Assembly: GCA_009838525.1 (NCBI GenBank)
Contig: VXRJ01000005.1
Span: 1 to 44,983 of the forward strand
Origin: Acidobacteriota bacterium
Lineage (GTDB): Bacteria > Acidobacteriota > Vicinamibacteria > Vicinamibacterales > UBA8438
Direction of reading: 5' to 3'
DNA: 44,983 bases
This document shows positions 16,433 through 26,076 of the stretch, piece by piece. Under the pieces are notes generated by a model. That model ran no database searches. It was not told where the DNA came from and worked only from the letters and a program-made list of their open reading frames with translations. Each line of letters opens with the position of its first letter. Position 1 is the first letter of the stretch. The translations under genes were made by a program, and so were the position numbers.

Positions 16433-18345
16433 TCCTGCGGGACGGCCTTGTCGAGCGAGGGAACTGGGGGGACAACCGGCTTGGCCTGCTCTTCGTCATC
16501 CGTGGCAACAGGGCCGGTAGTAGTAGGCCGGGGCGGCTCGGTCACAGGATCGTCGATGGGCAACCCCTTGGCGATCCGCTTGACCTGTTCGCCGTCGAGC
16601 ACTTCCCGGATCAGCAACTCCTCGGCGATCCGGACCAGTTCGTCCTTGTGGGTATCGAGTTGCTGCTTCGCGCGGTCGTAGTTCTCGGTGACGATGCGCT
16701 TGATTTCATCGTCGATCCGGCCCGCGGTTCCCTCGCTGTAGTCCTGCGACTGCGCGAAGTCGCGCCCGAGGAAGACCTGCTCTTCCTTCTTGCCGTAGGT
16801 CAGAGGTCCGATCTCGTCGCTCATCCCCCACTCGCAGACCATCCGGCGCGCCATGTCGGTGGCGCGATCGAGGTCGTTTCCCGCGCCGGTCGTGACATTC
16901 CCGTTCGTCAGCTCTTCGGCGATGCGGCCCCCCAGAAGAATGGCGATCTGATCGTTCAGGTAGTCGCGCGAGTAGTTGTGCTTGTCGTCGACCGGCAGTT
17001 GCTGCGTCACGCCGAGCGCCATCCCGCGCGGGATGATCGTCACCTTGTGGATCGGATCGGCGTGCGGCAACAGGACCGTCAGCAGGGCATGCCCCGCCTC
17101 GTGAACGGCGGTCACCCGCTTCTCGTCATCGCTGATGATCATCGAGCGGCGCTCCGAGCCCATCAGGACCTTGTCCTTCGCGAACTCGAAGTCCTGCATC
17201 TGGACCACCTTCTGGCTGAAGCGCGCCGCGTTGAGGGCCGCCTCGTTGACCAGGTTGGCCAGGTCCGCGCCGGAGAAGCCGGACGTGCCGCGAGCTACGA
17301 CGTGCACGTCAACATCGTCCGACAGCGGAATCTTGCGCGTGTGGACGCCGAGGATCCCCTCGCGCCCCTTTACGTCGGGCCGGTTGACGACGATGCGCCG
17401 ATCGAAACGTCCGGGACGAAGCAGCGCCGGATCGAGGACGTCGGGCCGGTTGGTTGCCGCCACGAGGATTACGCCCTCGTTCGACTCGAAGCCGTCCATC
17501 TCGACCAGCAACTGATTTAGCGTCTGCTCCCGTTCGTCGTGTCCACCACCCAGGCCGGCGCCCCGGTGACGGCCCACCGCGTCGATCTCGTCGATGAAGA
17601 TGATGCAGGGAGCGTTCTTCTTCCCCTGCTCGAACAGATCGCGGACGCGCGAGGCGCCGACACCGACGAACATCTCGACGAAGTCGGAGCCGCTGATCGA
17701 GAAGAACGGCACGTTCGCCTCGCCGGCGACGGCTCGCGCGAGCAGCGTCTTGCCGGTTCCGGGCGGGCCCATCAGCAGCACGCCCTTCGGAATCCGCCCG
17801 CCCAGCTTCTGGAACTTCTGCGGCTCCTTGAGAAACTCGATGATCTCCTGCAGTTCTTCCTTCGGTTCCTCGACGCCGGCGACGTCCTTGAAAGTGACCT
17901 TCTTCTGCGCGCTTGACGACAGCTTGGCGCGGCTCTTGCCGAACGACAGCGCCTTGTTGCCGCCCGACTGCACCTGGCGCATGAAGAAGATCCAGAAACC
18001 GACGATCAGCAGGATCGGCGCCCAGGAGTACAGCAGCGTCGTCCAGGGGCTGCCCGTCGCCTCCTCGGCGTTGACCTGGACATCGCGCTCGATCAGGCGG
18101 TTGACCAGCCCCTCGAACTGGGGCGGCGCGAAGGTGCGGAAGGACTCTCCGGAGGTCGTGGCGCCCGTCACCTCGTTACCCGTCAGCGTGACGTTCTCCA
18201 CCTGGCCGGTCTCGACCTGGCGCATGAACTCGCTGAACGAGATAGCGTCGTCGCCCGCCTGGTAGGTCGTCGAGAAGTTCCAGATCAGTGCGACAACGAC
18301 GATGACCAGCGCCCAGAAGGCGAAGCTCCGGACAGACGGATTCAC
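16429..18345 (-). CDS. ftsH: ATP-dependent zinc metalloprotease FtsH
   Basis: This 638-residue membrane AAA+ protease handles membrane and regulatory protein turnover. TM1 is at residues about 8-23 and TM2 at about 104-122, flanking a periplasmic domain. Walker A is GPPGTGKT (193-200), Walker B is [11 protein letters not shown], and the second region of homology ends RPGRFDRR. The zinc site HEAGH lies near residue 420, with the third ligand region in [11 protein letters not shown]. The C-terminal tail is Pro/Thr-rich. The GTG start overlaps the tilS stop in GTGA and the end overlaps folP, so tilS-ftsH-folP is a tightly packed operon. Confidence 0.97.
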   Translation of the reverse strand: MNPSVRSFAFWALVIVVVALIWNFSTTYQAGDDAISFSEFMRQVETGQVENVTLTGNEVTGATTSGESFRTFAPPQFEGLVNRLIERDVQVNAEEATGSPWTTLLYSWAPILLIVGFWIFFMRQVQSGGNKALSFGKSRAKLSSSAQKKVTFKDVAGVEEPKEELQEIIEFLKEPQKFQKLGGRIPKGVLLMGPPGTGKTLLARAVAGEANVPFFSISGSDFVEMFVGVGASRVRDLFEQGKKNAPCIIFIDEIDAVGRHRGAGLGGGHDEREQTLNQLLVEMDGFESNEGVILVAATNRPDVLDPALLRPGRFDRRIVVNRPDVKGREGILGVHTRKIPLSDDVDVHVVARGTSGFSGADLANLVNEAALNAARFSQKVVQMQDFEFAKDKVLMGSERRSMIISDDEKRVTAVHEAGHALLTVLLPHADPIHKVTIIPRGMALGVTQQLPVDDKHNYSRDYLNDQIAILLGGRIAEELTNGNVTTGAGNDLDRATDMARRMVCEWGMSDEIGPLTYGKKEEQVFLGRDFAQSQDYSEGTAGRIDDEIKRIVTENYDRAKQQLDTHKDELVRIAEELLIREVLDGEQVKRIAKGLPIDDPVTEPPRPTTTGPVATDDEEQAKPVVPPVPSLDKAVPQE

Positions 18346-19799
18346 CCCATTCCCCCCAGTTTTCTTACTTTCAAGACTAACACGCCTTCGTCCGGGGCGT
18401 TAATCCGGACATCCTCGGCCAGACCGTGCCCGGCCACCCAGACCACGCCCAGCCGAGGGTCGATCACCAGCGGAATGGAATGCCGGTCGGCGCGGCGGAT
18501 CTTCCGATCCACGAAGAAGTCCTGCAGTTTCTTGGCCCGGCCTCCCAGACCGAGGGGCCGGAAGGAGTCGCCCGGACGCCAGTTGCGAACCAGCAACGGG
18601 GGAGTCAGGTCCGATGCCCGCATGGCGACCGTGGTGCCCCGGGGGTCGCGAAGGCTGGACGCGGCGGCCGGCGCGGCCGAAACGCGAAGGCCCAGCTCGG
18701 GGATCGCCGCCTCGCCGGGGACCAGCAGTGGGTACTCGAAACCGTTCGACTCACCGTCAGGGCAGACCTCCTGCCCCGGTCGGCCTCTTCTGCGACGCAC
18801 GGATGGCGGCGCACAATGCAGCCGACCGTCGCGCCATTCCACCTGAACGCCCGGCAGGTCGACGCGCGGCGATCCGCTCCCGGCCGCCCGCGCCATTTGC
18901 AGCACCTGCGCGACATGATGGAATCCGACCCGGCGCCCGCCCACCCGCTGCAGCGCCAGGCGGACGAGGCGCTGCGCCAGCGCCGGGGGCGCCGCCATGA
19001 GGCGCGAGACATCGATCGCCAGTTCCTCACCTGCAACCTGGATGACACCGGGTTCCGCCTCTTTCACGGCCTTGCCGATCCAGTCGGCGTCGGCCCCGGC
19101 GATAGCGGCGGCGCGGGCGAGCGCTTCCGCCACGGCCGGCGAGCATTCCCGCTCGAGGACCGGCAGCACCCGATGCCGGACCCGGTTGCGAAGGACCGTC
19201 ATGTCCTGATTGCTCGGATCGTCGCGGTACTGCAGGCCCCGCTCGCGCAGAAACCCCCGCAGCTCGTCGCGGCGCACGTCCAGCAGGGGACGGATCACAT
19301 CTCCCGCCCGGCGGCGGATCCCGGCGAGGCCGGAAGGGCCCGCACCGCGCACCAGGCGGAGCAGAACGGTTTCCGCAAGGTCGTCCATGGTGTGTGCCGT
19401 GGCCACCCGATCGGTCTTCCCCTCGGCAACAAGTCGGACGAACTGCTCGTAGCGGACCCGATGACCGGCTGATTCGATCGACGTGCGGTCGGCCTGCGCC
19501 CGCGCGCCTACATCGATCCGGGCAACCTGGATCGGAACTTCCAGGTCTCGCGCGACGACCCCGCAGAACCCCTCGTCCGCGTCCGAAGCGGCGCCCCGCA
19601 ACTGGTGGTTCACATGGAAGAGGCAGGCGACCGACCAGTCGGCCTCGACCGCCAGATCCGCCAGGATCGCCGCCAGGGCGACCGAGTCGCCGCCGCCCGA
19701 CAGCGCCACCGCGACCCGTCCGCCGGAGGGAATGAGCTGGTCCTGGTCAATCGCCCGCAGGACGCGCCGATGCAGGGGCGTCAGGCAGGAGCGCGACAC
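18342..19799 (-). CDS. tilS: tRNA(Ile)-lysidine synthase
   Basis: The enzyme modifies C34 of tRNA-Ile(CAU) to lysidine, switching it from AUG to AUA decoding. The 485-residue protein has the PP-loop [14 protein letters not shown] near residues 31-44 and the N-type ATPase motifs [17 protein letters not shown] and [19 protein letters not shown]-terminal TilS_C-like domain follows ([31 protein letters not shown]). The start is a GTG at 19799. It lies 89 nt downstream of a tRNA gene with a CAU anticodon on the same strand, and that tRNA could be its substrate. Confidence 0.94.
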   Translation of the reverse strand: MSRSCLTPLHRRVLRAIDQDQLIPSGGRVAVALSGGGDSVALAAILADLAVEADWSVACLFHVNHQLRGAASDADEGFCGVVARDLEVPIQVARIDVGARAQADRTSIESAGHRVRYEQFVRLVAEGKTDRVATAHTMDDLAETVLLRLVRGAGPSGLAGIRRRAGDVIRPLLDVRRDELRGFLRERGLQYRDDPSNQDMTVLRNRVRHRVLPVLERECSPAVAEALARAAAIAGADADWIGKAVKEAEPGVIQVAGEELAIDVSRLMAAPPALAQRLVRLALQRVGGRRVGFHHVAQVLQMARAAGSGSPRVDLPGVQVEWRDGRLHCAPPSVRRRRGRPGQEVCPDGESNGFEYPLLVPGEAAIPELGLRVSAAPAAASSLRDPRGTTVAMRASDLTPPLLVRNWRPGDSFRPLGLGGRAKKLQDFFVDRKIRRADRHSIPLVIDPRLGVVWVAGHGLAEDVRINAPDEGVLVLKVRKLGGMG

Positions 19800-19888
19800 A
19801 ATGCCTGATTCTACGATGCGGAGGTCGCGTACGGCGGCGCACGCGACATGACTGCCAATTCCGCCGTCCGAACCGCCAGACAGGGGGA

Positions 19889-19965
19889 TGGTGCCGGTGC
19901 AGGGACTTGAACCCCGGACCTAGCGGATATGAGCCGCTTGCTCTAACCAGCTGAGCTACACCGGC
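19889..19965 (-). tRNA. tRNA with anticodon CAU (elongator Met or Ile2)
   Basis: A 77-nt cloverleaf with encoded CCA. The acceptor stem is GCCGGTG/CACCGGC with A73, the D arm GCTC...GAGC, the anticodon stem AGCGG/CCGCT and loop CTCATAT. The T arm is CGGGG/CCCTG around TTCAAGT. It is not the initiator: position 1 pairs with 72, and the anticodon stem lacks the three G:C pairs. CAU serves both elongator Met and, after lysidine modification, Ile(AUA). I cannot separate these by eye. Position next to tilS favours considering Ile2. Confidence 0.95.
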
Positions 19966-20005
19966 AGAAACCCTGAATTATACGCGACGCCCTGGCTGGC
20001 AGCCC

Positions 20006-21046
20006 TCACAGGATCAGCATGGCGTCGCCGTAGCTGTAGAAACGGTAACGCCGTTCAACCGCCTCGCGATAGGCGGCGAGGATGCGCTCGCGACCGGCGA
20101 AGGCCGCGACCAGCAGCAGGAGCGACGACCGGGGAAGGTGAAAGTTGGTAAGCAGGCCGTTCACCACGCGGAAGTCGAAGTCGCCGGCAATCGTCAGGTT
20201 GGTTTCGCCCTCGGTCGGCCGCAACGGGTCGTCACGGCGCACGGCCGCCTCGAGGGTCCGCGTCGTGGTGGTCCCGACCGCGATCACGCGGCGGCCGTCG
20301 CGGCGGGCCCGGTTGATCGCCTCGGCGGTGGCGGCCGGCACGCAGTACCGCTCCGCAGCGACGCGGTGGTCCGCCACGACTTCCGTGCGCACCGGTTCGA
20401 AAGTGCCGTAGCCGACATGGAGGGTGACGCTGCGCCGCTCGACGCCGCGGTCGGCGAGCCGGTCGAGGAGCGACGGCGTGAAGTGGAGGCCGGCGGTCGG
20501 CGCCGCCACCGATCCGCGCGCGACGGCGTACACCGTCTGGTAGCGCTCCCGGTCCGCCGTGCGATCCGGCCGCTTGATGTAGGGCGGCAGCGGGACGTGC
20601 CCGAGCGCGTCGATTGCCGCGTCCACGGAGCCGGCCGCCGAGGCCAGGCGGATCGTTCGCCGGCCATGGAAGTGCCGTTCGAGCACCTCCATCTCCAGAA
20701 GATGGCCGTCACCCTCGAAACGGGCGCGCGCGCCGGCGCGCAGCTTCTGTCCCGGATGGACCAGCGCGTCCCACCGGTCGTCGTGAATCCGGCCGAGCAG
20801 GAGGCACTCGACGGCGCCGCCGCTCGGATGGCGCCGGCCGAGCAGCCGCGCCGGGACGACGCGCGTGTCGTTGACCACCAGCAGGTCGCCCGGCGCAAGC
20901 AGCTCCGGCAGCTCCGTGACCGTGTGATGCGATCGGGCGCCGGTGCTCTGGTCGACCCTCAGCAGACGCGACGCGTCCCGCTCCGGGGCCGCCTCCTGTG
21001 CGATCAACGCATCGGGAAGCTGATAGTCGAACTCCGAGAGGCGCAT
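20006..21046 (-). CDS. queA: S-adenosylmethionine:tRNA ribosyltransferase-isomerase
   Basis: The enzyme transfers and isomerises the ribosyl group of SAM onto preQ1-modified tRNA to give epoxyqueuosine. The 346-residue product begins MRLSEFDYQLPDALIAQ. It carries LLVVNDTRVVPARL, PLPPYIKR, TAGLHFTPSLLD, LHVGYGTFEPV and TNFHLPRSSLLLLVAAFAG, all family signatures. It lies 60 nt downstream of fabH and 41 nt before the tRNA. ruvA-ruvB-queA neighbourhoods are common in bacteria; here fabH is inserted. It complements queC and queE at the far end of the same strand run. Confidence 0.96.
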   Translation of the reverse strand: MRLSEFDYQLPDALIAQEAAPERDASRLLRVDQSTGARSHHTVTELPELLAPGDLLVVNDTRVVPARLLGRRHPSGGAVECLLLGRIHDDRWDALVHPGQKLRAGARARFEGDGHLLEMEVLERHFHGRRTIRLASAAGSVDAAIDALGHVPLPPYIKRPDRTADRERYQTVYAVARGSVAAPTAGLHFTPSLLDRLADRGVERRSVTLHVGYGTFEPVRTEVVADHRVAAERYCVPAATAEAINRARRDGRRVIAVGTTTTRTLEAAVRRDDPLRPTEGETNLTIAGDFDFRVVNGLLTNFHLPRSSLLLLVAAFAGRERILAAYREAVERRYRFYSYGDAMLIL

Positions 21047-21105
21047 GGCTCTCTCTCCCTGCCGGCTCGCGGGCGAAGCCGTGAGGCCGTGCCGCCGTGG
21101 CCCAG

Positions 21106-22098
21106 TCAGTATGCCCAGCGCAGGAGAACCGCGCCGACGGTGAAGCCGGCGCCCACCGACACCAGCAGCACGCGCGCCCCCTTCCTGAGGCGTCCATCGC
21201 GACGAGCGTCGGCCAGCGCCAGCGGTATCGTCGCGGCGGTGGTGTTGCCGTAGCGTTCGATGTTGATCACCACCTTCTTGGGGTCGACGCCGAGATGATC
21301 CGATGCGCTCATGATGATCCGCCGGTTGGCCTGATGCGACACGAAGAGGTCGATGTCATCCGACGTGAGGTGGTTGGCGTCGAGCACGCGCTGGCAAATC
21401 TCGGCCATCTTGCGCACTGCGAACTTGAAGACGGCGGGGCCGTCCTGATGGACATAGTGCAGGCGCTGATCAACCGTCTCGTGCGTCGCGGGCCGGAGGC
21501 TGCCTCCCGCCGGCATCCGGAGCGCGGGCCCGCCACTCCCGTCGATCTCGTGTGCGAAGTCGATGATCTCCAGGCCGTCATCGTCCGCCGGCGACACCAC
21601 CACCGCGCCCGCGCCGTCCCCGAACAGGACGCAGGTGGCGCGGTCCTTGAAGTCGATGATCGACGACATCACGTCGGCCCCAATCACCAGCGCATGGTCA
21701 TGAGCGCCGGTCGCCACCATCTGGGCGCCGGTCGTCAACGCGAAGGTGAACCCGGAACACGCCGCGCCGAGATCGAATCCCCAGGCATTCGTTGCGCCGA
21801 TCTTGTGCTGCACGAGACAGGCGGTGCTGGGAAAGAACATGTCGGGAGTGGTGGTGGCGACGACGATGAAGCCGACCTGTTCCGGTGCGACGCCGGCCTC
21901 TGAAAGCGCGGCAAGCGCTGCCTCCCTTCCCAGGTCGGAAGACGCCACTCCCTCGTCCACGATGTGGCGTTCACGGATGCCGGTCCGCTTCAGAATCCAC
22001 TCGTTCGAGGTGTCGATCATCCGCTCCAGGTCGGCATTGGTAAGGACGCGTGGCGGCACGTACGTGCCGAGCGCGGCCACCTTGACCCGCCGCAGCAT
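21106..22098 (-). CDS. fabH: 3-oxoacyl-[acyl-carrier-protein] synthase III
   Basis: The enzyme starts fatty acid synthesis by condensing acetyl-CoA (or another acyl-CoA) with malonyl-ACP. The ATG at 22098 gives 330 residues. The catalytic triad is visible: Cys in GAACSGFTFAL, His in SHQANRRI and Asn in YGNTTAATIP. RTGIRERH near residue 38 and the closing SVGAGFTVGAVLLRW are also typical. In-frame starts further upstream exist, but they add residues unlike the family. It lies between ruvB and queA with a 64 nt gap on the ruvB side. No acyl carrier protein or other fab gene is close by. Confidence 0.94.
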   Translation of the reverse strand: MLRRVKVAALGTYVPPRVLTNADLERMIDTSNEWILKRTGIRERHIVDEGVASSDLGREAALAALSEAGVAPEQVGFIVVATTTPDMFFPSTACLVQHKIGATNAWGFDLGAACSGFTFALTTGAQMVATGAHDHALVIGADVMSSIIDFKDRATCVLFGDGAGAVVVSPADDDGLEIIDFAHEIDGSGGPALRMPAGGSLRPATHETVDQRLHYVHQDGPAVFKFAVRKMAEICQRVLDANHLTSDDIDLFVSHQANRRIIMSASDHLGVDPKKVVINIERYGNTTAATIPLALADARRDGRLRKGARVLLVSVGAGFTVGAVLLRWAY

Positions 22099-22162
22099 GC
22101 CGCCGCGCGCAAACTGTCCTGTCGCATCGTTCGCCACTCGCTCAGTTCCTCCGCTCGCCGCG

Positions 22163-23194
22163 CTACAACAGGCGCGGGTGCCGCTTCGGGCTATCGATCC
22201 CGAAGTAGTCATAGGCCCGCGCCGTAGCCATTCGGCCGCGCGGCGTCCGGTCGAGGAATCCCGCCTGAATCAGATAGGGCTCGTAGATGTCCTCGATTGC
22301 GTCCTTCTCTTCGCTGATGGCGGCGGCCAGACTGTTCAGTCCGACCGGGCCGCCGCCGAACTTGTCGATGATCGCGTGCAGCAGGCGCCGGTCCGCCTCA
22401 TCGAATCCCTGATCGTCCACTTCGAGCAGCGTCAGGGCGTCGCGCGCCACGGCCAGCGTGATCGCGCCGTCCGCCCGCACCTCCGCGTAATCGCGAACGC
22501 GGCGCAGCAGGCGGTTGGCGACGCGCGGCGTCCCACGCGAGCGGCGCGCAATCTCACTCGTGGCGTCGGTGTCGATCGGCACACCGAGAATCCTCGCCGA
22601 GCGGGCGACAATCTCGAACAGGTCCCGCTCGGTATAGAAGTGGAGCCGGTGCACGATACCGAACCGCGCCCGCAGCGGCGACGTGATCAATCCGGCCCGC
22701 GTGGTGGCGCCGATCAGCGTGAAGCGCTGCAGCGGAACCTTCACTGACCGCGCTCCGGGTCCCTGCCCGATCACGATGTCCAGCTCGTAGTCCTCCATCG
22801 CCGGGTAGAGGATCTCCTCGATGGCGGGACTCATCCGGTGGATCTCGTCGATGAAGAGCACTTCGCGCGCCTTCAGGTTCGTCAGGATGGCGGCGAGGTC
22901 CCCCGGGCGCTCCAGCACGGGTCCGGCCGTCCCGCGGACGGCAACCCCCAGTTCGTGACCGATCACATAGGCGAGCGTCGTCTTGCCGAGTCCGGGCGGC
23001 CCGTACAGAAGCACATGGTCGAGCGCCTCGTTCCGGTTGCGAGTCGCCGTGATGGAAACCGTCAGATTCTCGCGGACCCGGTCCTGCCCGATGTAGTCGT
23101 CCAGGGCGCGGGGACGGAGGCCGGCTTCGTACTGGGCCTCCTCGTCGGTCCGGACCGTGCTCAGGACACGTTCGGTCGTTTCCACGGCTGCCAT
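22163..23194 (-). CDS. ruvB: Holliday junction branch migration ATPase RuvB
   Basis: This AAA+ motor drives branch migration with RuvA. The 343-residue protein opens the conserved core with [19 protein letters not shown]. It carries Walker [10 protein letters not shown], Walker [10 protein letters not shown], sensor 1 [10 protein letters not shown], and the ATPase lid RSARIL with [21 protein letters not shown]. The winged-helix end includes [12 protein letters not shown] and [14 protein letters not shown]. It follows ruvA by 78 nt. All catalytic elements are intact and the length is standard. Confidence 0.97.
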   Translation of the reverse strand: MAAVETTERVLSTVRTDEEAQYEAGLRPRALDDYIGQDRVRENLTVSITATRNRNEALDHVLLYGPPGLGKTTLAYVIGHELGVAVRGTAGPVLERPGDLAAILTNLKAREVLFIDEIHRMSPAIEEILYPAMEDYELDIVIGQGPGARSVKVPLQRFTLIGATTRAGLITSPLRARFGIVHRLHFYTERDLFEIVARSARILGVPIDTDATSEIARRSRGTPRVANRLLRRVRDYAEVRADGAITLAVARDALTLLEVDDQGFDEADRRLLHAIIDKFGGGPVGLNSLAAAISEEKDAIEDIYEPYLIQAGFLDRTPRGRMATARAYDYFGIDSPKRHPRLL

Positions 23195-23272
23195 TCTAAG
23201 CGCGCGCGCCCTGGTGGGCGGGTTCGAAGTTCCGCTGGCGCGGAACTCCTGCGTCGCAAACCTTGCTGGCCA

Positions 23273-23869
23273 TCACCGGGTGAGATCCCGGAGCGCCCGC
23301 CGCAGCGTTCCCTCGAAGTCTCCCCGCCCCGCCCTCAGGGCGGCAGCGACGGCGCGCTCGGCGTGGCCGCGCGGATAGCCCAGGTTCAGAAGCGCCGAAA
23401 TGACGTCACTCTGCAGATCCTCTTCGTCCGTCGCGCCTTCCGACTCTTCGACGGCCGGCATCACCGCGGCGGGCAGCTTGTCCTTCAGTTCCAGACCGAT
23501 CCGCTCCGCAGTCTTCCGACCAATACCTGGGATGCTGACCAGGCGGGCCACATCGGCGGTGCGGATCGCCCGGACCAGTTCGGACGGCTCGATCCCGGAG
23601 AGCACTGCCAGCGCAAGGCGCGGACCGACGCCGTTCACCGCGATCAACCGTTCGAACAGCTCCTGTTCCAGGCGCGTAGCGAAGCCGAAGAGCGAGAGCG
23701 CTTCCTCGCGGACGTGGGTATGGATGCGGAGATCGACGTCGGCGCCCTTGTCGCCCACCGCGTAGAAGGTGGACAACGGGATCTGAACGTCGTAGCCGAC
23801 GCCCCCCACGTCGACCACTAGCCGGTTCGGCGCCTTCTCCGCGAGCGTGCCTCGGAGTGCCGCGATCAT
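23273..23869 (-). CDS. ruvA: Holliday junction binding protein RuvA
   Basis: RuvA tetramers bind the four-way junction and dock RuvB. The ATG at 23869 overlaps the ruvC stop in ATGA and gives 198 residues, the usual size. Domain I opens with MIAALRGTLAEK and has VDVGGVGYDVQ. The two helix-hairpin-helix motifs are VNGVGPRLALAVLS and IPGIGRKTAERI. The C-terminal domain III, which contacts RuvB, has ISALLNLGYPRGHAERAV. An upstream start would extend back through ruvC out of frame and is rejected. Confidence 0.96.
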   Translation of the reverse strand: MIAALRGTLAEKAPNRLVVDVGGVGYDVQIPLSTFYAVGDKGADVDLRIHTHVREEALSLFGFATRLEQELFERLIAVNGVGPRLALAVLSGIEPSELVRAIRTADVARLVSIPGIGRKTAERIGLELKDKLPAAVMPAVEESEGATDEEDLQSDVISALLNLGYPRGHAERAVAAALRAGRGDFEGTLRRALRDLTR

Positions 23870-24339
23870 GGACGGATCGTGTGAGCGTGGCAGATCGCGA
23901 CGCCGAGCGCATCCGCCGCGTCGAATGTGTCCGGCGGCTCGGTCAACCCGAGCAGCAACGCCACCATCTGCTGCACCTGCTGCTTCTCGGCGCCGCCGTA
24001 CCCCACCACCGCCCGCTTCACCGCCGCCGGCGCGTACTCGGTCACCGGCAAGCCCGCCTCGGCCGCGGCCAGCATGACGACACCCCGGACATGGCCCAGC
24101 TTCAGCGCGCTGCGGACGTTGCGGGAGTAGAACAAGTCCTCTATCGCGACGGCGTCGGGCTCGCACTCGCGCAGCACTTTCGCCAGTTCGTCGTGGATGG
24201 ACTGGAGCTTCTCGGGAAACGAGGCCTTTGCCGGGGGGCTGAGGGCGCCGCAGGTGACGATCCGGTGGCGGCTGGCGTCGGTCTCTATGCAGCCATAGCC
24301 GGTGTGCGCGGAGCCGGGATCGACCCCGAAGATCCTCAC
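23866..24339 (-). CDS. ruvC: Crossover junction endodeoxyribonuclease RuvC
   Basis: RuvC is the resolvase that cuts Holliday junctions. The 157-residue protein shows the acidic catalytic residues in their family contexts: Asp7 in IFGVDPGSAHTGYG, Glu in VAIEDLFYSRNVRSAL, and the final pair in DAADALGVAICHAH. The start overlaps the yebC stop (ATGA) and the end overlaps ruvA, so yebC-ruvC-ruvA are packed as one unit. Short at the C-terminus but within the family range. Confidence 0.96.
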   Translation of the reverse strand: MRIFGVDPGSAHTGYGCIETDASRHRIVTCGALSPPAKASFPEKLQSIHDELAKVLRECEPDAVAIEDLFYSRNVRSALKLGHVRGVVMLAAAEAGLPVTEYAPAAVKRAVVGYGGAEKQQVQQMVALLLGLTEPPDTFDAADALGVAICHAHTIRP

Positions 24340-25085
24340 GCCAGCGATGCCTCGATTTCCTTTTCCTCGATGTCGAAGTTAGACCAGACGTGCTGCACGT
24401 CGTCCAGTTCCTCCAGTGCGTCCATCAGCTTGAGCATCTGCTGGGCGGTCTTCCCTTCCAGCTTGACGAAGTTCTGCGGCAGCATGGCGACCTGCGCCGA
24501 AACGGGCGAACCGCCCGCCGCATCGACCGCGGTGCGGACGGTCTCGAACGCCTCCGGGCTGCTGACGATCTCCCAGTTGGCGCCATCCTCGCGGAAGTCG
24601 TCGGCGCCGGCGTCGATAGCCGCCGTCATCAGGGCCTCCTCGTCCGCGCCCTCCCGCTCCACGACGATGTGTCCCTGCTTCTCAAACATCCAGGCGACGG
24701 AGTTGGTGGTGCCGAGATTGCCGTTGTGCTTCGACAACACGTGACGAACTTCGCCAACCGCCCGATTGGTGTTGTCCGTGAGGCAGACAATAAGCAGCGC
24801 CGCCCCGCCCGGACCGTACGCCTCGTACGTCACTTCCTCGTACGACACGCCCGGTTCCTCGCCGGTGCCGCGACGGATTGCGCGCTTGATGTTGTCCTGC
24901 GGCATGTTCGCCGCCTTCGCTTCCTGAATCACGGTGCGGAGGCGGGGGTTGGACGCGGGGTCGCCGCCGCCGTCGCGCGCGGCAACCGTCAGCTCCTTGA
25001 TGATGCGGGTGAACAGCTTGCCGCGGCGCGCGTCCGCGACACCCTTCTTGTGCTTGATCGACGCCCACTTGGAATGCCCTGACAT
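24336..25085 (-). CDS. yebC: YebC/PmpR family protein (probable transcriptional/translation factor)
   Basis: This 249-residue protein from ATG 25085 opens with the family signature MSGHSKWASIKHKKGVAD, followed by KLFTRIIKELTVAAR, NPRLRTVIQEAKAANMPQDNI, YEAYGPGGAALLIVCLTDN, LGTTNSVAWMFEKQG and the acidic C-terminal domain. The family was described as DNA-binding regulators, and more recently members have been linked to relief of ribosome stalling. Which applies here is not visible. It is the first gene of the yebC-ruvC-ruvA-ruvB block, as in many bacteria. An upstream start adds 51 low-complexity residues and is not favoured. Confidence 0.94.
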   Translation of the reverse strand: MSGHSKWASIKHKKGVADARRGKLFTRIIKELTVAARDGGGDPASNPRLRTVIQEAKAANMPQDNIKRAIRRGTGEEPGVSYEEVTYEAYGPGGAALLIVCLTDNTNRAVGEVRHVLSKHNGNLGTTNSVAWMFEKQGHIVVEREGADEEALMTAAIDAGADDFREDGANWEIVSSPEAFETVRTAVDAAGGSPVSAQVAMLPQNFVKLEGKTAQQMLKLMDALEELDDVQHVWSNFDIEEKEIEASLA

Positions 25086-25174
25086 GAGGCTCTGCTCCGC
25101 TGCTGACTGGCCGCGCGGCACGTCCGCCGCAGGGCTCATTATCGCACGCCCCGGACGCGAGACGCTGGCGCCGC

Positions 25175-25978
25175 TCAGCCCCGGACGGGCCGGCGCCGCC
25201 GCGCGATGATCACCCAAACGGCGGCATCGGGCGACCACTCCGCGCCCTGGTAATCGCCGAGCACGGCGTCGACCGTGAAGCCCGCGCGTTCGAGATGATC
25301 CGCCATCTGTGGCACGGTCACCGTCCGGAACGCGATAGAGAAGCGGTGGACCTGCCGGCGGGTGGCGAGCGACTCGACGAATTCCTGGTCGAAGACGGTG
25401 AGACCGTCGCTACGCACCTGGCGGACCGATTCGATCAGCGTCACGCGGCGCCCGCCCGCCATCCAACCTTGCAGGACGGTTTCCTTTTCGTACTCCCGCC
25501 AGCGCGCCAGACCTGCCGCCAGGTCGATCCCCAGCGCGCCGCCCGGCGGCAGAACCCGCGCCGCGGCGGCGAGTGCCGCGTCGAGGTCGTCATCGGTCAA
25601 CAACGACTGCAACATGCCGTAGGGGGCCATCACCAGCGCGCAACGCCAGGGGCGCCGGAACGGGAGGGTCCGAATGTCTCCCCGCACGATCGACGCCCGG
25701 CCGCTCAGGCGGGCGCGGTGGAGCTTGGCCCGGAGCTCGCGCAACATCGGCATCGACCGGTCGACGCCGACGAAACCGGCCGCGGCGCGCGCCACGGGCA
25801 GCGACAGTCGCCCGGTTCCACAACCCAGTTCCAGCACCGGGCCATCCGCGCGGCGCGCGAGGTCCACCCAGAACCGGACGTCGCGCCGCCCCTGCGTCCG
25901 GCGATTCTCCCAGTCGTAGAAAGGGGCGTAGGCATCCCAGCCGTGCCAGCCTTCACTCGGGGTGGCGCATCGTTCCAT
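25175..25978 (-). CDS. Class I SAM-dependent methyltransferase
   Basis: This 267-residue protein from ATG 25978 has the Rossmann methyltransferase motif I VLELGCGTGRLSLPVA near residue 50, motif II acidic VGVDRSMPML, and the motif IV region CALVMAPYGMLQ. LPPGGALGIDLAAGLARW forms the post-I helix region. The segment YAPFYDWENRRTQGRRDV before motif I is typical of small-molecule methyltransferases of the ubiE/Methyltransf_25 type. The substrate is unknown. It is divergent from the PQQ dehydrogenase across 98 nt and lies 89 nt before yebC. An earlier start would overlap the divergent promoter region. Confidence 0.85.
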   Translation of the reverse strand: MERCATPSEGWHGWDAYAPFYDWENRRTQGRRDVRFWVDLARRADGPVLELGCGTGRLSLPVARAAAGFVGVDRSMPMLRELRAKLHRARLSGRASIVRGDIRTLPFRRPWRCALVMAPYGMLQSLLTDDDLDAALAAAARVLPPGGALGIDLAAGLARWREYEKETVLQGWMAGGRRVTLIESVRQVRSDGLTVFDQEFVESLATRRQVHRFSIAFRTVTVPQMADHLERAGFTVDAVLGDYQGAEWSPDAAVWVIIARRRRPVRG

Positions 25979-26076
25979 CGGTGCGCCGGCAGTATAGGAT
26001 CCCCGAACGCAGGGAACCCGGACCGCGCGGCCGGGACGGGCGTCCGGGCTGCCCGGCGCCAGGGAGCAGACAAGCA

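Noticed and set aside
19889..19965. Initiator tRNA-fMet
   Set aside because: Position 1 is base-paired with 72 and the anticodon stem lacks the three consecutive G:C pairs.
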